Shown here: in pieces, positions 1 to 9,041 of the stretch | Numbering within the stretch: position 1 is the first letter of the stretch | Layout: each line of letters starts with the position of its first letter | NCBI GenBank assembly: GCA_958295525.1 | Contig: OY282355.1 | Span: forward strand, 1,720,394 to 1,784,393 | DNA: 64,000 nucleotides | Direction of reading: 5' to 3' | From: an uncultured Dehalococcoidia bacterium | GTDB lineage: Bacteria > Chloroflexota > Dehalococcoidia > Lucifugimonadales > Australimonadaceae | Notes under the pieces: generated by a model | What the model saw: only the letters and a program-made list of their open reading frames with translations | The model's database searches: none | Told to the model about the DNA's origin: nothing | Position numbers and translations under genes: made by a program

Positions 1-485
1 CCTGCGTCCACCGCCGCCCGAACCATATGCACGAGGAATTCCCGGTCGGTGCGGCTGGAGTCCATCGGAGAGAACTCGACGTCGTCCGTGTACTCCCGCG
101 CCCGGGCGACGGCTTTCGCCGCCATCTCCACGACCTCCTCGCGATTCTTGTGCAACTGATGCTGGATATGCTGGTCGGACGAGGATATGAACACGTGAAT
201 GCGGGGATGCGCGGCGTCGCGCAAGGCTTCTCCGGCGCGGTCGACTGCCGTCTCGTTCGCGTGCGCGAGCGCCGCGATAATGGGCTTCCGCACTTCGCGC
301 GCGATGCTCTGCACGGCCTCGAAGTCGCCGGGCGAACTGACGGGGAAGCCCGCCTCGATGACGTCGACGTTCAGGCGCTCCAACTGCTTCGCTATCTCGA
401 TTTTCTCGCCGACGGTCATCCCCGCCCCGGCGGACTGCTCTCCGTCGCGGAGCGTCGTGTCGAAGATGAGCACTCTGTCTTCCAT
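1..485 (-). CDS. leuA: 2-isopropylmalate synthase, N-terminal part (cut by window edge)
   Basis: Catalyses the first committed step of leucine synthesis, condensing acetyl-CoA with 2-oxoisovalerate. The visible N-terminal ~161 residues start MEDRVLIFDTTLRDGEQSAG, the DTTLRDGEQ metal/substrate motif of the LeuA/HMGL-like TIM barrel, and continue with VIEAGFPVSSPGDFEA and HVFISSSDQH, both typical of LeuA. The ATG at 485 is preceded by GGAGG six bases upstream. The gene runs off the left edge, so the C-terminal regulatory domain is not visible. It lies 36 bp after ilvC on the same strand and is the last visible gene of the T-box-controlled operon. Homocitrate or citramalate synthase are possible alternatives by family, but the operon context favours LeuA. 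Confidence 0.92.
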   Translation of the reverse strand, partial: MEDRVLIFDTTLRDGEQSAGAGMTVGEKIEIAKQLERLNVDVIEAGFPVSSPGDFEAVQSIAREVRKPIIAALAHANETAVDRAGEALRDAAHPRIHVFISSSDQHIQHQLHKNREEVVEMAAKAVARAREYTDDVEFSPMDSSRTDREFLVHMVRAAVDA

Positions 486-521
486 TGCATGCCTCCGGAT
501 CTTCCGCAGCCTCGGATGGGC

Positions 522-1517
<996 letters not shown>

Positions 1518-1560
1518 TTCTGTGCTCCTCTCTCTTGCTCGCGCCGGTTCGCGCGGATCT

Positions 1561-2130
1561 TTAGGGGACGACTTCCGCGTCAGGCGCGCTTCCGCCGGTA
1601 TGGGCGCGCTCCCGCCGCGCGCCGGACGCCGCGCCTCTTGTCATTGCGAGCCGCCCCGTTCGCATCGTCTCCCGGACGCCGAACGGCTGCAGCAGTTTGA
1701 TCATCGCGGCCACCTTCTCTTCGTTGCCCGTGATCTCGACGATCACCGCGTCTTTCCCCACGTCCACGATGGCCGCGCGGAAGATGTCCACCAGTTGCAT
1801 AATCTCGGCGCGGGTGTCCGCGTTGGAGCGCACCTTCACCAACGCCATCTCGCGCATCACGGCGCTTTCGGCCGAGAGGTTGGTGACGCGCACGACGTCT
1901 ATCAACTTGTACAGTTGCTTCACGACCTGCTCGACCACCCACTCGTCGCCCTCCACGACGAACGTCATCCGCGAGAGCCCGGGCGTCTCGCTGACGCCGA
2001 CGGCCAGGCTGGATATGTTGAAGCCGCGCCGCGAGAACATCCCCGCGATGCGCGCCAGCACCCCCGGCTTGTCGTTCACGAGCGCCGTGATCGTGTGCAC
2101 GCGCTCAGTGTTGAGCGTCACGTCAACCAC
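1561..2130 (-). CDS. ilvN: Acetolactate synthase small (regulatory) subunit
   Basis: Regulatory partner of IlvB that confers valine feedback control. The N-terminal ACT domain (about residues 8-85) begins [21 protein letters not shown], the standard IlvN/IlvH opening, followed by [12 protein letters not shown]. The second half ([42 protein letters not shown]) matches the C-terminal IlvN domain. The start is GTG at 2130, which overlaps the end of ilvB by 13 bp and suggests translational coupling. About 25 Arg/Gly-rich residues follow the usual end of the family (RLAMTRG). They are probably a read-through into formerly non-coding DNA and are not known to have a function. Confidence 0.95.
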   Translation of the reverse strand: MVDVTLNTERVHTITALVNDKPGVLARIAGMFSRRGFNISSLAVGVSETPGLSRMTFVVEGDEWVVEQVVKQLYKLIDVVRVTNLSAESAVMREMALVKVRSNADTRAEIMQLVDIFRAAIVDVGKDAVIVEITGNEEKVAAMIKLLQPFGVRETMRTGRLAMTRGAASGARRERAHTGGSAPDAEVVP

Positions 2131-3818
2131 GCCAGCGCCTCCCGCCCGGCGGGCGACTCTATCGTCTCGAACACGCTTTCGCCCGCGGGCACGTGGGGAT
2201 ACACGTTCTCTTCCGGCTCCACGCGAAAGTCAATCAGCGCAGGGCCGTCCACGGCCGCCGCCTCTTCGATGGCCGCCCGAACCTCCGACTCCTCAGTCAC
2301 CCGCCGCGCCCAGATGCCGTAGGCTTCCGCGAGTTTCACGAAGTCCGGGTTGCCCGTGTAGCCCGACGCCACCCGGCCGCCGCCGTAGAACAGATCCTGC
2401 AACTGCCGCACCAAACCCAAGTTGCCGTTGTTCAGAATGGCGAACTTCACGGGCGTGTTGTGCTCCACAATGGTCGCCAGTTCCGACATCGTCATCTGAA
2501 AGCCGCCGTCTCCGGCGATGCTCCAGACGGGGCGGTTGGGCTGCGCGAAGGCCGCCCCCATCGCGGCGGGAACCTCGAACCCCATCGTCCCCAGCCCGCC
2601 CGACGTGATCCACAGGTCAGGCTCTTTGAAAACGTAGCGCTGCGCCGCCCACATCTGATGCTGACCCACGCCCGTCACGACGATGGCCCGTCCGTCCGTC
2701 GCCTCGCAGATTTCCTGGATGACGCGCTGCGGACGCAGCCCGCCGCTTCCCCCCGGGTACAGCGGATGCTCGTCGCGGAGCGCGTCTATTTCCGCGATCC
2801 AATCGGGCCGCGACACCTTGTCCACTTGCATGGCGAGCGCGTGCAGCACGCGCTTCGCGTCCCCCACGATGGGGACGGTGACCCGGACGTTCTTCCCCAC
2901 TTCCGCCGGGTCTATGTCTACGTGGATGACCCGCGCGTTCGGCGCGAACGCGCTCAATCTCCCCGTGACGCGGTCGTCGAACCGCATCCCCACGCCGATG
3001 ATGAGGTCGGCGCGGTCTATCGCCCAATTGTTGTGCGCTTGGCCGTGCATCCCGGGCATGCCCAAACTCAGCACGTGGTCGCCGGGGAAAGCGCCGATTC
3101 CAAGCAGCGTTGTGATGACGGGAATTTGCGCCCGCTCCGCGATCTCCCGCGCTTCGTCAAATGCGCCGGAGATGAGCGCGCCGTGTCCGAGCAGCAGCAG
3201 CGGACGCTCCGACTCGCGGATGAGTTGCGCCGCGCGCTTGATCATCTGCCCGTGCCCCTCGAGCGTCGGCTTGTAGGAAGGCAGGTTCACATGCTCCGGA
3301 TAATCGAATTCCGCCGTTTCGGTGAGCACGTCGCGGGGGAGGTCCACCAGCGCCGGCCCGGGGCGCCCCGTCCGCGCAATGTGGAACGCCTCCTTCATCA
3401 CGCGCGGAATGTCCTTCGTGTCCATCACGAGGTAGTTGTGCTTCGTGATGGGCATCGTGATGCCGGTGGTGTCAGTCTCCTGAAATGCGTCGCGCCCGAT
3501 GGCGGCGCGCGGCACCTGCCCCGTCACCGCCACGATGGGCGTCGAGTCCATCATCGCCGTGGCGAGCGGCGTGACGAGGTTGGTCGCCCCGGGGCCGGAG
3601 GTCGCCACGGCCACGCCCACCTTGCCCGATGCCCGGGCGTAGCCGTCCGCCGCGTGCCCTGCGTTCTGCTCGTGCCGCACCAGCACGTGGCGGAGTTTCG
3701 GATACTCCGGCAGCGTCTGATACAGGGGCAAGATCGCCCCGCCGGGCAAGCCGAAGAGCAGATCGACCCCTTCCCGGATCAGGCACTCGCACACCATCTG
3801 CGCGCCCGTCAACTGCAC
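2118..3818 (-). CDS. ilvB: Acetolactate synthase large (catalytic) subunit
   Basis: Thiamine-diphosphate and FAD enzyme that condenses two pyruvates, or pyruvate and 2-oxobutyrate, at the entry to branched-chain amino acid synthesis. The length of 566 residues is normal. The catalytic glutamate is in RHEQNAGHAADGYAR (E50). GRDAFQETD and the FAD-region TTLLGIGAFPGDH are present, as is the ThDP motif GDGG (436-439) with the paired Asn at 463-464 (LNNGNLG). It is the first gene after the T-box leader, and its stop overlaps the ilvN start. Expression is predicted to be set by the antitermination leader upstream. Confidence 0.97.
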   Translation of the reverse strand: MQLTGAQMVCECLIREGVDLLFGLPGGAILPLYQTLPEYPKLRHVLVRHEQNAGHAADGYARASGKVGVAVATSGPGATNLVTPLATAMMDSTPIVAVTGQVPRAAIGRDAFQETDTTGITMPITKHNYLVMDTKDIPRVMKEAFHIARTGRPGPALVDLPRDVLTETAEFDYPEHVNLPSYKPTLEGHGQMIKRAAQLIRESERPLLLLGHGALISGAFDEAREIAERAQIPVITTLLGIGAFPGDHVLSLGMPGMHGQAHNNWAIDRADLIIGVGMRFDDRVTGRLSAFAPNARVIHVDIDPAEVGKNVRVTVPIVGDAKRVLHALAMQVDKVSRPDWIAEIDALRDEHPLYPGGSGGLRPQRVIQEICEATDGRAIVVTGVGQHQMWAAQRYVFKEPDLWITSGGLGTMGFEVPAAMGAAFAQPNRPVWSIAGDGGFQMTMSELATIVEHNTPVKFAILNNGNLGLVRQLQDLFYGGGRVASGYTGNPDFVKLAEAYGIWARRVTEESEVRAAIEEAAAVDGPALIDFRVEPEENVYPHVPAGESVFETIESPAGREALAWLT

Positions 3819-3879
3819 GTTGCTTCACCATCCTTCCCGCGTCCCGTCGTTCCCTTGCACTGACCGCCGCTCCGACGGG

Positions 3880-4137
3880 TATAAAAAAACCCGTCCCACG
3901 AAGGGACGGGACAAAAGCGCCCGCGGTGCCACCCTGCTTCCCCGGCGCACGGGCCGGGGCAACTCTGTGCGCGGTAACGGCGCGCTCCGCCGACCCTACT
4001 GCGAGTTCAGGCCAGCCGCTCAGGGGCGAGTTCAGGGAGGCTTGCGTCCATCGCCGACCTTTCACCAACCGTCGGCTCGCTGCGATGCGCTTATCCCCTA
4101 CTACTCCCCGTCCGCACGGACGGATATGGGAACTGCT
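3880..4137 (-). promoter_or_regulatory. T-box riboswitch leader of the ilvB-ilvN-ilvC-leuA operon
   Basis: Read on the minus strand, the ilvB leader carries the near-invariant T-box AGGGTGGCACCGCGG (about 3920-3934). An intrinsic terminator follows immediately. Upstream are further T-box landmarks: GGAGTAGTAGG near the 5' end, the Stem I segment GGTTGGTGAAAGGTCGG, TGAACTCGCCCCTGAGC, AGTAGGGTCGG and CCGTTACCGCGC. In T-box RNAs the specifier codon usually follows GAA in the TGAA-NNN-GCCCC context. Here it reads CTC at 4028-4030, a leucine codon, which fits an ilv-leu operon. Uncharged tRNA-Leu would then stabilise the antiterminator and switch on the operon. The T-box bulge reads TGGC rather than TGGT (see findings). 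Confidence 0.93.
3883..3911 (-). terminator. Intrinsic terminator within the T-box leader
   Basis: On the minus strand the sequence reads CCCGTCCC-TTCGT-GGGACGGG followed directly by seven T residues. It is a GC-rich stem with a U tract, 64 bp upstream of the ilvB start. It overlaps the 3' side of the T-box, as expected for the terminator that competes with the tRNA-stabilised antiterminator. Confidence 0.92.
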
Positions 4138-4141
4138 TGCT

Positions 4142-4172
4142 ATCCTATCACACGCCCCCGGGGATTCGTCAA
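4142..4172 (-). promoter_or_regulatory. Probable promoter of the ilv operon
   Basis: On the minus strand TTGACG (4167-4172) and TAGGAT (4142-4147) are separated by 19 bp, so transcription would start about 4135, at the 5' end of the T-box leader. The spacing is slightly long for a housekeeping sigma promoter. The same TTGACx...TAGGAT pair occurs upstream of 8456. Confidence 0.6.
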
Positions 4173-4269
4173 GCGCAATGCTCGTTCAATGCACAGGAGA
4201 CAGCGATGGGTTACGCGGCCTCCATGCGCTCCTCCCGGCAGGCGGAAGTTGGCGGCGCGGTCGACTGGG

Positions 4270-4376
4270 GAGAGCGGCGCGGCGGCGGTCGGGAGTCGCG
4301 GTTGGCGTTGGGGTCGGCGCAGGCCGCGCTGGGGAGTCGTCGCAGGGGAACGGCGTCGCGGTGGGAGTCGTCGTAC
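4270..4376 (-). pseudogene. Orphan copy of the Thr-Pro linker segment of the neighbouring J-domain/metzincin gene
   Basis: About 100 bp lying just beyond the stop of the gene at 4391-7603 is a near copy of an internal stretch of that gene at about 6055-6150. It contains the same GGGGAGTCGTCGCAGGGGAA and adjacent GTCGCGGTGGGAGTCG. Read on the minus strand it would encode [19 protein letters not shown], matching residues 486-505 of the big protein. It has no start or functional context of its own, so it is best read as debris of a duplication. The rest of 4186-4270 shows nothing recognisable. Confidence 0.6.
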
Positions 4377-4390
4377 ATCATAAGACGCCT

Positions 4391-7300
4391 CTAGCGCGGC
4401 CCGCCCCATACATGCAATTCATTGCAATAGCCTGGCGTGTTGGAGTCCCACTTGAATGAAAACCGTTCGATCTGGAAAGTCTCGTGGTTGACCTCCACCG
4501 TGTATGTGAGGTGCCTTCCTTCTTCGTATGGCAGGTTGCCTGTCAATTCCACTCGCCCGCTGGACTCTGATCCGCGCACTGCACGGGAGAGTAAAATCGG
4601 AATCATTCTGATAGGATCGGCCCTATGTCCGACCTCTTGGGCTATCTCTCTGCCGTAGTAATGATAATCATTGCATCCCTGTTCGGCATAAGCCGCTTGG
4701 TGATGGTCCGGCGACGCATCGGGCGCATATCCTGCCGCCTTGGCTTCCAATAGCCATCGCTCCGGCCGGTCTGGAACCAGCGGCGCGTCGGTAATACGCA
4801 CCAACATCTGGGCTTCTTGCTTTGTCATCCCAGGCTCCAACGCCGCGTTCAAGGCCAATACCTCTGCATCCATCTGACTAAGCAATGGACTACCCGATTC
4901 GGGGTAGTGGGACATCAGCGAGGTCACCTTCGTGGAATGAGACATATCCAGTACGGCATGCAAGACCTCGTGCGCCATCAGATGCGTTCCAAAACCGTAT
5001 TTGTCAGCGCACGCCGAAGCCCGCATGAAGATAGTCACTTCCCCGCGCGTGACTAAGCCGCGTCTCTCCCAAGCGGAGCCTAAACCACATACTCGCCCAT
5101 CCGATGCACGCCGCGGCCCACTAACGATGTGCAGGTCAGCGTCCTGCTCTTCATCAACTCGCTGAAACTGCAATCCCGCAGCTTCATTGATTAGCAGGGC
5201 TGCCGCATTCATATAACTATGGAGCGACATATCCCGAGCGTACCATTTGACTACGTTGGAATGCCAATGGACGACATAAGGCACATCCCAACCGGAGCAT
5301 CCCGCTATGTGGTCTTCTCGGTTCACGCGCGCAGGTCTATCCCAGTAGCAATCCCAGACCTCCCTCTTCACAGAGTACGGCGTTGGAGCGGGAGTAGGCG
5401 TTGCGGTTGGGCGCGGGGTGGGCGAGGGAGTGGGCGTTGGGCGCGGAGTCGCGGTGGGCGTTGGGGTAGGCCGAGGGGTAGGCGTCGGCGTTGGGGTAGG
5501 GCGCGGGGTGGGAGTGGCGGTCGGGCAAGGCGGGAGGGTCGGCGTAGGAGACGGGGGAGGCGCAAGGGCGCTCGCGGGAGGAGACGTCGGAGACGGCGTT
5601 GCGGACGCCGTAGGCGGGGGCTCGCTCGCCGGCGCCGGCGTTGGGGTCGCGGCGGCGGCGCGGGCTTCGCGGCAACGCTGCGCCGGCGCGTGGTCGCGGA
5701 CGGCTTGCGCGAACAAGCCGCGCTGATGCCGCAGCCAGAACGACCAGTCTTCGTGGGGGCCCCAGCCCGGGACGCGCTCCCGCTCCAAGCGGCGCGTTTC
5801 CACCAAGAACGCGGCTATCTCCAACTGCGTCTCCAGCGTTTCCAAGCGCGCGCACGCTTCGAGGATGGGCAGCGCCTCAAGGCCGCCCAGCCCCGTCTCG
5901 AAGGCGGCGGCGCTCTCGGCGAGGGCGTCGGCCGCTTGCTGCGCGCTCCATCCTCGCGCCCACTCGCGCCATTCGTCCGTGAGGGGTTGCGGCGGCCAAT
6001 CGGGCGTAGGGCTAGGCGTAGGGGACGGCGCGGCGGTCGGCGTAGGGGTGGGAGTCGCGGCGGCGGTCGGAGTCGCGGTTGGCGTCGGGGTCGGCGTAGG
6101 CCGCGCCGGGGAGTCGTCGCAGGGGAACGGCGTCGCGGTGGGAGTCGGCGTCCAAGTCGGCTCGGGCGTCGCGGTTGGCGTAAAGGCGGGCGTTGGCGTA
6201 GCCGTAGGCGCGGGCGCGGGAGCAGGCGGCGGCTCCGCCTCCTGCAGGTTCAGATAGATGATGATCGCGGCGAGCCCGGCGAGCGTCGCAAGCGCGAGGG
6301 CGCCCCAAATCCGGTATCGCCAGTCGTCCGAACCGCCGCCGCTTGGCGGGACAGGCTCTCTGGGCGGGGGCGGGGGCGGAGCCGAGGGCTGGCGATACCT
6401 CTCCTTGAAACGCTCGCTCTCCTCCCTGTCGCGTTGCGCCTGCTCGCGTTGCGCCTGCTCGCGCTCCTCCCTGTCGCGCTCCGCCTGCTCGCGTTGCGCT
6501 TGCTCGCGTTGCGCCTGCTCGCGTTGCGCCTGCGCCCGTTCGGCTTGCTCGCGTTGCGCTTGCGCCTGCCACGGCTGATCGGAGGCGACCGCGCCCCGGC
6601 CATTGCAAAGGGAGCACTCCGTGCCTGCGCGAATGCTCTCGGACTCAACGAGCAAGGCGCGCGCTTCGGAGACTGCCTGCATCCGCGAGGTGGCGTCCGG
6701 CGCCTTGTTCCGGTCGGGATGATGCTCCATCGCCTTCCGGCGGAACGCCTGCGATATTTCCTCTGGAGAAGCGCCTAACGGAATGTCCAACACCCGGTGA
6801 TATTTCGTGGCGACTCTGCCTGATCCTCCGCACGACGGGCATTGCGCCGGCGCCGCTCGCCCCGCGTGTCCGCTCCTTGCCGAGTTCGCCTCTTGGCGGC
6901 GGCGGCTCTCTTCCGCTGCCTTACGCGCTTCTTCTGAGCGGCGGCGGGCTTCCGCCGCCCTGCGCGCTTCCTCTGAGCGACGGCGGGCTTCCTCCGCAGC
7001 GCGGCGGTTCTCCTCACGGCGGCGCGCCGAGTTCGCCTCTTGGCGGCGGCGGCTCTCTTCCGCCGCCTTACGCGCTTCCTCCTCGCTGCGGCTCCGCTCT
7101 TCCGCCGCCCTGCGCGCTTCCTCTGAGCGGCGGCGGGCTTCCTCTGCGTCGCGGCGGTTCTCCTCACGGCGGCGCGTCTCTTTCTCTTCTTCCCGCGCCT
7201 GCTCGCGCCGCCTTTCGAGGACGACCTCGCTTTCGTAGCCGACGCCGAAGCACTGCGGGCAGCGCAGCCATTCGCCGGTATGCGATGCGGTCTGCCCGTG

Positions 7301-7603
7301 CCCGTCGCAGAGCGCGCAGACGCCGCCGTCCACGAGCCGGACGTCGCGCCCCTGCCGGCGGCGGCGCATCAGATGCTCGCCGCAGAGCGGGCTATGCGCC
7401 TCGCTGAACGGCTCGTCGGCGCAATAGCCGACGCCGCGCTCTTGGCATCCGGGTTCGCCGCAACGCGCTTGCCGGGGATTGTGGACGTGCATCCGCCAGA
7501 GCGTCGGCGGGAAGGATCGCCCGCACTGCGGGCAGGATCGGAGATGGCCGCCGCCGGACGCGCCGCCCTGCGCTCGATAGTAGCCGCGATTTTCGACGCC
7601 CAT
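4391..7603 (-). CDS. J-domain / zinc-finger / single-pass membrane protein with C-terminal metzincin-like protease
   Basis: A 1070-residue chimera. The N-terminal part has CxxC pairs at 24/27, 96/99 and 115/118 ([16 protein letters not shown]), a charged coiled coil (~130-245) built from a duplicated ~48-residue block, and a DnaJ-like CPSCGGSG pair (255/258). A J-domain (~267-320, HPD at 295-297) follows, then CSLCNGRG (330/333), an REQAQ-repeat coil (346-391) and one membrane segment (~432-452). Beyond the membrane come a Thr-Pro stalk (455-535), a helical domain (540-650) and a second Thr-Pro stalk (651-742). The last domain carries HEVLH (878-882), a further His at 889 and SLMSHY (Met897), resembling a matrixin-like zinc protease with a Met-turn. 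I infer cytosolic chaperone-like and extracytoplasmic protease halves. I recognise no named family for the whole. The third His is one residue later than in the usual HExxHxxGxxH, so activity is unproven. The C-terminal part is visibly more A/T-rich than its neighbours. Confidence 0.85.
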   Translation of the reverse strand: MGVENRGYYRAQGGASGGGHLRSCPQCGRSFPPTLWRMHVHNPRQARCGEPGCQERGVGYCADEPFSEAHSPLCGEHLMRRRRQGRDVRLVDGGVCALCDGHGQTASHTGEWLRCPQCFGVGYESEVVLERRREQAREEEKETRRREENRRDAEEARRRSEEARRAAEERSRSEEEARKAAEESRRRQEANSARRREENRRAAEEARRRSEEARRAAEARRRSEEARKAAEESRRRQEANSARSGHAGRAAPAQCPSCGGSGRVATKYHRVLDIPLGASPEEISQAFRRKAMEHHPDRNKAPDATSRMQAVSEARALLVESESIRAGTECSLCNGRGAVASDQPWQAQAQREQAERAQAQREQAQREQAQREQAERDREEREQAQREQAQRDREESERFKERYRQPSAPPPPPPREPVPPSGGGSDDWRYRIWGALALATLAGLAAIIIYLNLQEAEPPPAPAPAPTATPTPAFTPTATPEPTWTPTPTATPFPCDDSPARPTPTPTPTATPTAAATPTPTPTAAPSPTPSPTPDWPPQPLTDEWREWARGWSAQQAADALAESAAAFETGLGGLEALPILEACARLETLETQLEIAAFLVETRRLERERVPGWGPHEDWSFWLRHQRGLFAQAVRDHAPAQRCREARAAAATPTPAPASEPPPTASATPSPTSPPASALAPPPSPTPTLPPCPTATPTPRPTPTPTPTPRPTPTPTATPRPTPTPSPTPRPTATPTPAPTPYSVKREVWDCYWDRPARVNREDHIAGCSGWDVPYVVHWHSNVVKWYARDMSLHSYMNAAALLINEAAGLQFQRVDEEQDADLHIVSGPRRASDGRVCGLGSAWERRGLVTRGEVTIFMRASACADKYGFGTHLMAHEVLHAVLDMSHSTKVTSLMSHYPESGSPLLSQMDAEVLALNAALEPGMTKQEAQMLVRITDAPLVPDRPERWLLEAKAAGYAPDASPDHHQAAYAEQGCNDYHYYGREIAQEVGHRADPIRMIPILLSRAVRGSESSGRVELTGNLPYEEGRHLTYTVEVNHETFQIERFSFKWDSNTPGYCNELHVWGGPR

Positions 7604-7611
7604 AGGCGGGG

Positions 7612-7617
7612 AGTATA
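7612..7617 (-). promoter_or_regulatory. -10 box implying a leaderless transcript for the J-domain/metzincin gene
   Basis: TATACT on the minus strand ends 8 nt before the ATG at 7603. No Shine-Dalgarno sequence fits between them. Transcription would begin at or next to the start codon. The same arrangement occurs at pheS (32126-32131) and at the MFS gene (TAGCAT at 22855-22860). Confidence 0.55.
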
Positions 7618-7685
7618 TGCGAGGCGGGGCGAGCCCGGCGCCGTGGAGCGCGGCGCCGCTCCATCGTAAGGGGGAGGCGCGACGG

Positions 7686-7860
7686 CGCGAGGGGCGGGCG
7701 GCGCGCCGACTGGATTCCCGCCTACACGGGAATGACGATAGGGTAGGAGCGAGGTTCCCGCCTACGCGGGAACGACGATAGGGTGGGGGCGAGGTTCCCG
7801 CCTACGCGGGAACGACGATAGGGTGGGGCGAGGTTCCCGCCTACGCGGGAACGACGGGAC
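7686..7860. repeat. Array of four palindromic repeats (reverse orientation)
   Basis: The 303-bp gap between genes holds four copies of the core TTCCCGCCTACGCGGGAA at 7715, 7755, 7795 and 7834, spaced 39-40 bp. Between cores lies CGACGATAGGGTGGGGGCGA with small changes. This is the reverse complement of the family seen at 15.1, 36.4, 51.5 and 57.9 kb. The segment before the first core (GGCGCGCCGACTGGA) is the complement of a module next to repeats at 15.07 and 57.96 kb. Each core can fold into a 7-bp stem with a 4-nt loop. Confidence 0.85.
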
Positions 7861-7905
7861 AGGGGATCCGGCGCGGCGGCAGGGCCGTAACGTCCGGCGC
7901 ATCGC

Positions 7906-8055
7906 TCATAAGCCGTCGTTGTCCCGCTTGTTCCGCTCTTCGTTTTCGGAGGTCCTGCCCGTGAAATAGTGGCGCAGAACGACGTAGAGGATAGCGGACG
8001 GCACGAAAATCGCGCCGAACGATATGGCGTAGGCCGTCAGGTAATAGTCATTCAT
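7906..8055 (-). CDS. Small single-pass membrane protein, unknown function
   Basis: A 49-residue protein starting MNDYYLTAYAISFGAIF, with one hydrophobic segment (about residues 8-30) and a charged C-terminal tail (RTSENEERNKRDNDGL). I chose the ATG at 8055 over in-frame starts further upstream because the upstream residues are Arg-rich and overlap the preceding gene. It begins 2 bp after the end of the membrane protein at 8058-8456, so the two are probably co-transcribed. Not recognised. Its short length makes the call moderate. Confidence 0.55.
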   Translation of the reverse strand: MNDYYLTAYAISFGAIFVPSAILYVVLRHYFTGRTSENEERNKRDNDGL

Positions 8056-8057
8056 TG

Positions 8058-8456
8058 TTATCGTCCGCGCCCAAACGCTCTCCGCGCGCTCAGCGTCCGC
8101 CCCCGTCTCCTCTCGCCGCAGTACGCCTCTTCCAGCAAAATGACCGCGGGGAAAAGTCCGATGATTCCGGCCCCCGGGACGGGCAAGCATGCGCTCTCCA
8201 GCAATGCAATCATAGCCGCTAAAGGAAGGGATGCGACCGCGGCTAGGCTGAGGAAGAGTTTCCTCTTCGCCCTTCTTGCAGATGCGCGTAAAAGCGAAAC
8301 TATGGCGACGGTCGCAAGCAAAGGAAACGGCAGGAATTTTGGGAATATGCTGGCGTCGCCGTCTACGGGATAAATCGCCAGTATGGCGACCAAAGGGATC
8401 GCTAACCCTTCAAAGCAGATGAAGTACAGCGTCATTTTCAGCGGCAAACTCATCAT
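8058..8456 (-). CDS. Multi-pass membrane protein, unknown function
   Basis: 132 residues with four predicted membrane segments (around LYFICFEGLAIPLVAILAIY, FPLLATVAIVSLL, LFLSLAAVASLPLAAMIAL and GIIGLFPAVILL) and an Arg/Lys-rich loop (RASARRAKRK) between the second and third. The region is more A/T-rich than the flanking catabolic genes. The layout resembles the upstream protein at 8549-9013: a basic loop, then LSLA, then a Cys-Gly-Glu tail. The two are therefore likely paralogs. A TTGACA/TAGGAT promoter and an 11-codon ORF precede it. I do not recognise a family. Confidence 0.7.
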   Translation of the reverse strand: MMSLPLKMTLYFICFEGLAIPLVAILAIYPVDGDASIFPKFLPFPLLATVAIVSLLRASARRAKRKLFLSLAAVASLPLAAMIALLESACLPVPGAGIIGLFPAVILLEEAYCGERRRGRTLSARRAFGRGR

Positions 8457-8457
8457 T

Positions 8458-8493
8458 TCACCGCCGAGTCTGTATTGCGCGCGAGTTGGCCAT
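8458..8493 (-). other. Possible 11-codon leaderless upstream ORF
   Basis: ATG at 8493 lies exactly where transcription should begin from the TAGGAT box at 8500-8505. It reads MANSRAIQTRR and stops with TGA one base before the ATG of the membrane-protein gene (TGA-A-ATG). This could be a coupling or leader peptide, or chance. Confidence 0.3.
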
Positions 8494-8499
8494 GCGCGA

Positions 8500-8529
8500 A
8501 TCCTACCGATGTCCCCATCCGCATGTCAA
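8500..8529 (-). promoter_or_regulatory. Strong promoter-like pair upstream of the small membrane-protein genes
   Basis: On the minus strand a perfect TTGACA (8524-8529) is followed, after 18 bp, by TAGGAT (8500-8505). It is the best consensus promoter seen on this strand in the window and would drive the genes at 8058-8456 and 7906-8055. Confidence 0.65.
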
Positions 8530-8548
8530 GCACGAGGAGCCTGATCGT

Positions 8549-9013
8549 TCAGCAGCCGCCTACAGAATCAACGGAAGGGTTTTCTCCGCAGACTTCCGCG
8601 CCGTGCGCCTCACATAGGAACACGGCGGCGGGAACGACGGCGAACACGAGCAGCACCAGCCCCGTTTCAATCCACCAGCGCGCGACGAACGCCATCATTG
8701 GAAGCGCGAGCAGCAGAGAGAACGCGCCCGCCAGCGACAGCAGCGTCCGGCGGCGCCGCCGGCTAATAACCGAAAGCAACCCGAACGCCGCGACGGGCAG
8801 CGGAATGACCGCGTAGAGCGTGAGGAAGAGGCGCTGAACGGGAAGGTCAGGGATGCCCCATCGCGCGAGAACGTAGACGGTGGCGCCCCATCCGATATAG
8901 AGCGACATCCCTATTGCGGCGCCCACGCATGGGGCGCCGCGCAGCCGCAGCCGCGTGAAGAGCGCGCCTGCGGCGCAGGCCCCCGCTCCGCCAAGAAGGA
9001 GGAAAACAGCCAT
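8549..9013 (-). CDS. Multi-pass membrane protein, unknown function
   Basis: 154 residues with about four hydrophobic segments (MAVFLLLGGAGACAAGALF, IGWGATVYVLARW, LYAVIPLPVAAFGLLSVI and LVLLVFAVVPAAVFLC) and the basic loop SRRRRRTLLSLAGAF. Loop, spacing and the VCGEN-type tail resemble the next gene (8058-8456), suggesting paralogs. It is 28 bp downstream of the aldo/keto reductase gene on the same strand, so read-through from that operon is possible. Not recognised. Confidence 0.65.
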   Translation of the reverse strand: MAVFLLLGGAGACAAGALFTRLRLRGAPCVGAAIGMSLYIGWGATVYVLARWGIPDLPVQRLFLTLYAVIPLPVAAFGLLSVISRRRRRTLLSLAGAFSLLLALPMMAFVARWWIETGLVLLVFAVVPAAVFLCEAHGAEVCGENPSVDSVGGC

Positions 9014-9041
9014 GGGCGCCGACTTGCCTACGCCTTGCCTG

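Noticed and set aside
4001..4006. Second GAACTC in the T-box leader as specifier
   Set aside because: It lies just before AGTAGGG, the segment after Stem I, and lacks the GCCCCTGAG context that follows the specifier at 4028-4030.
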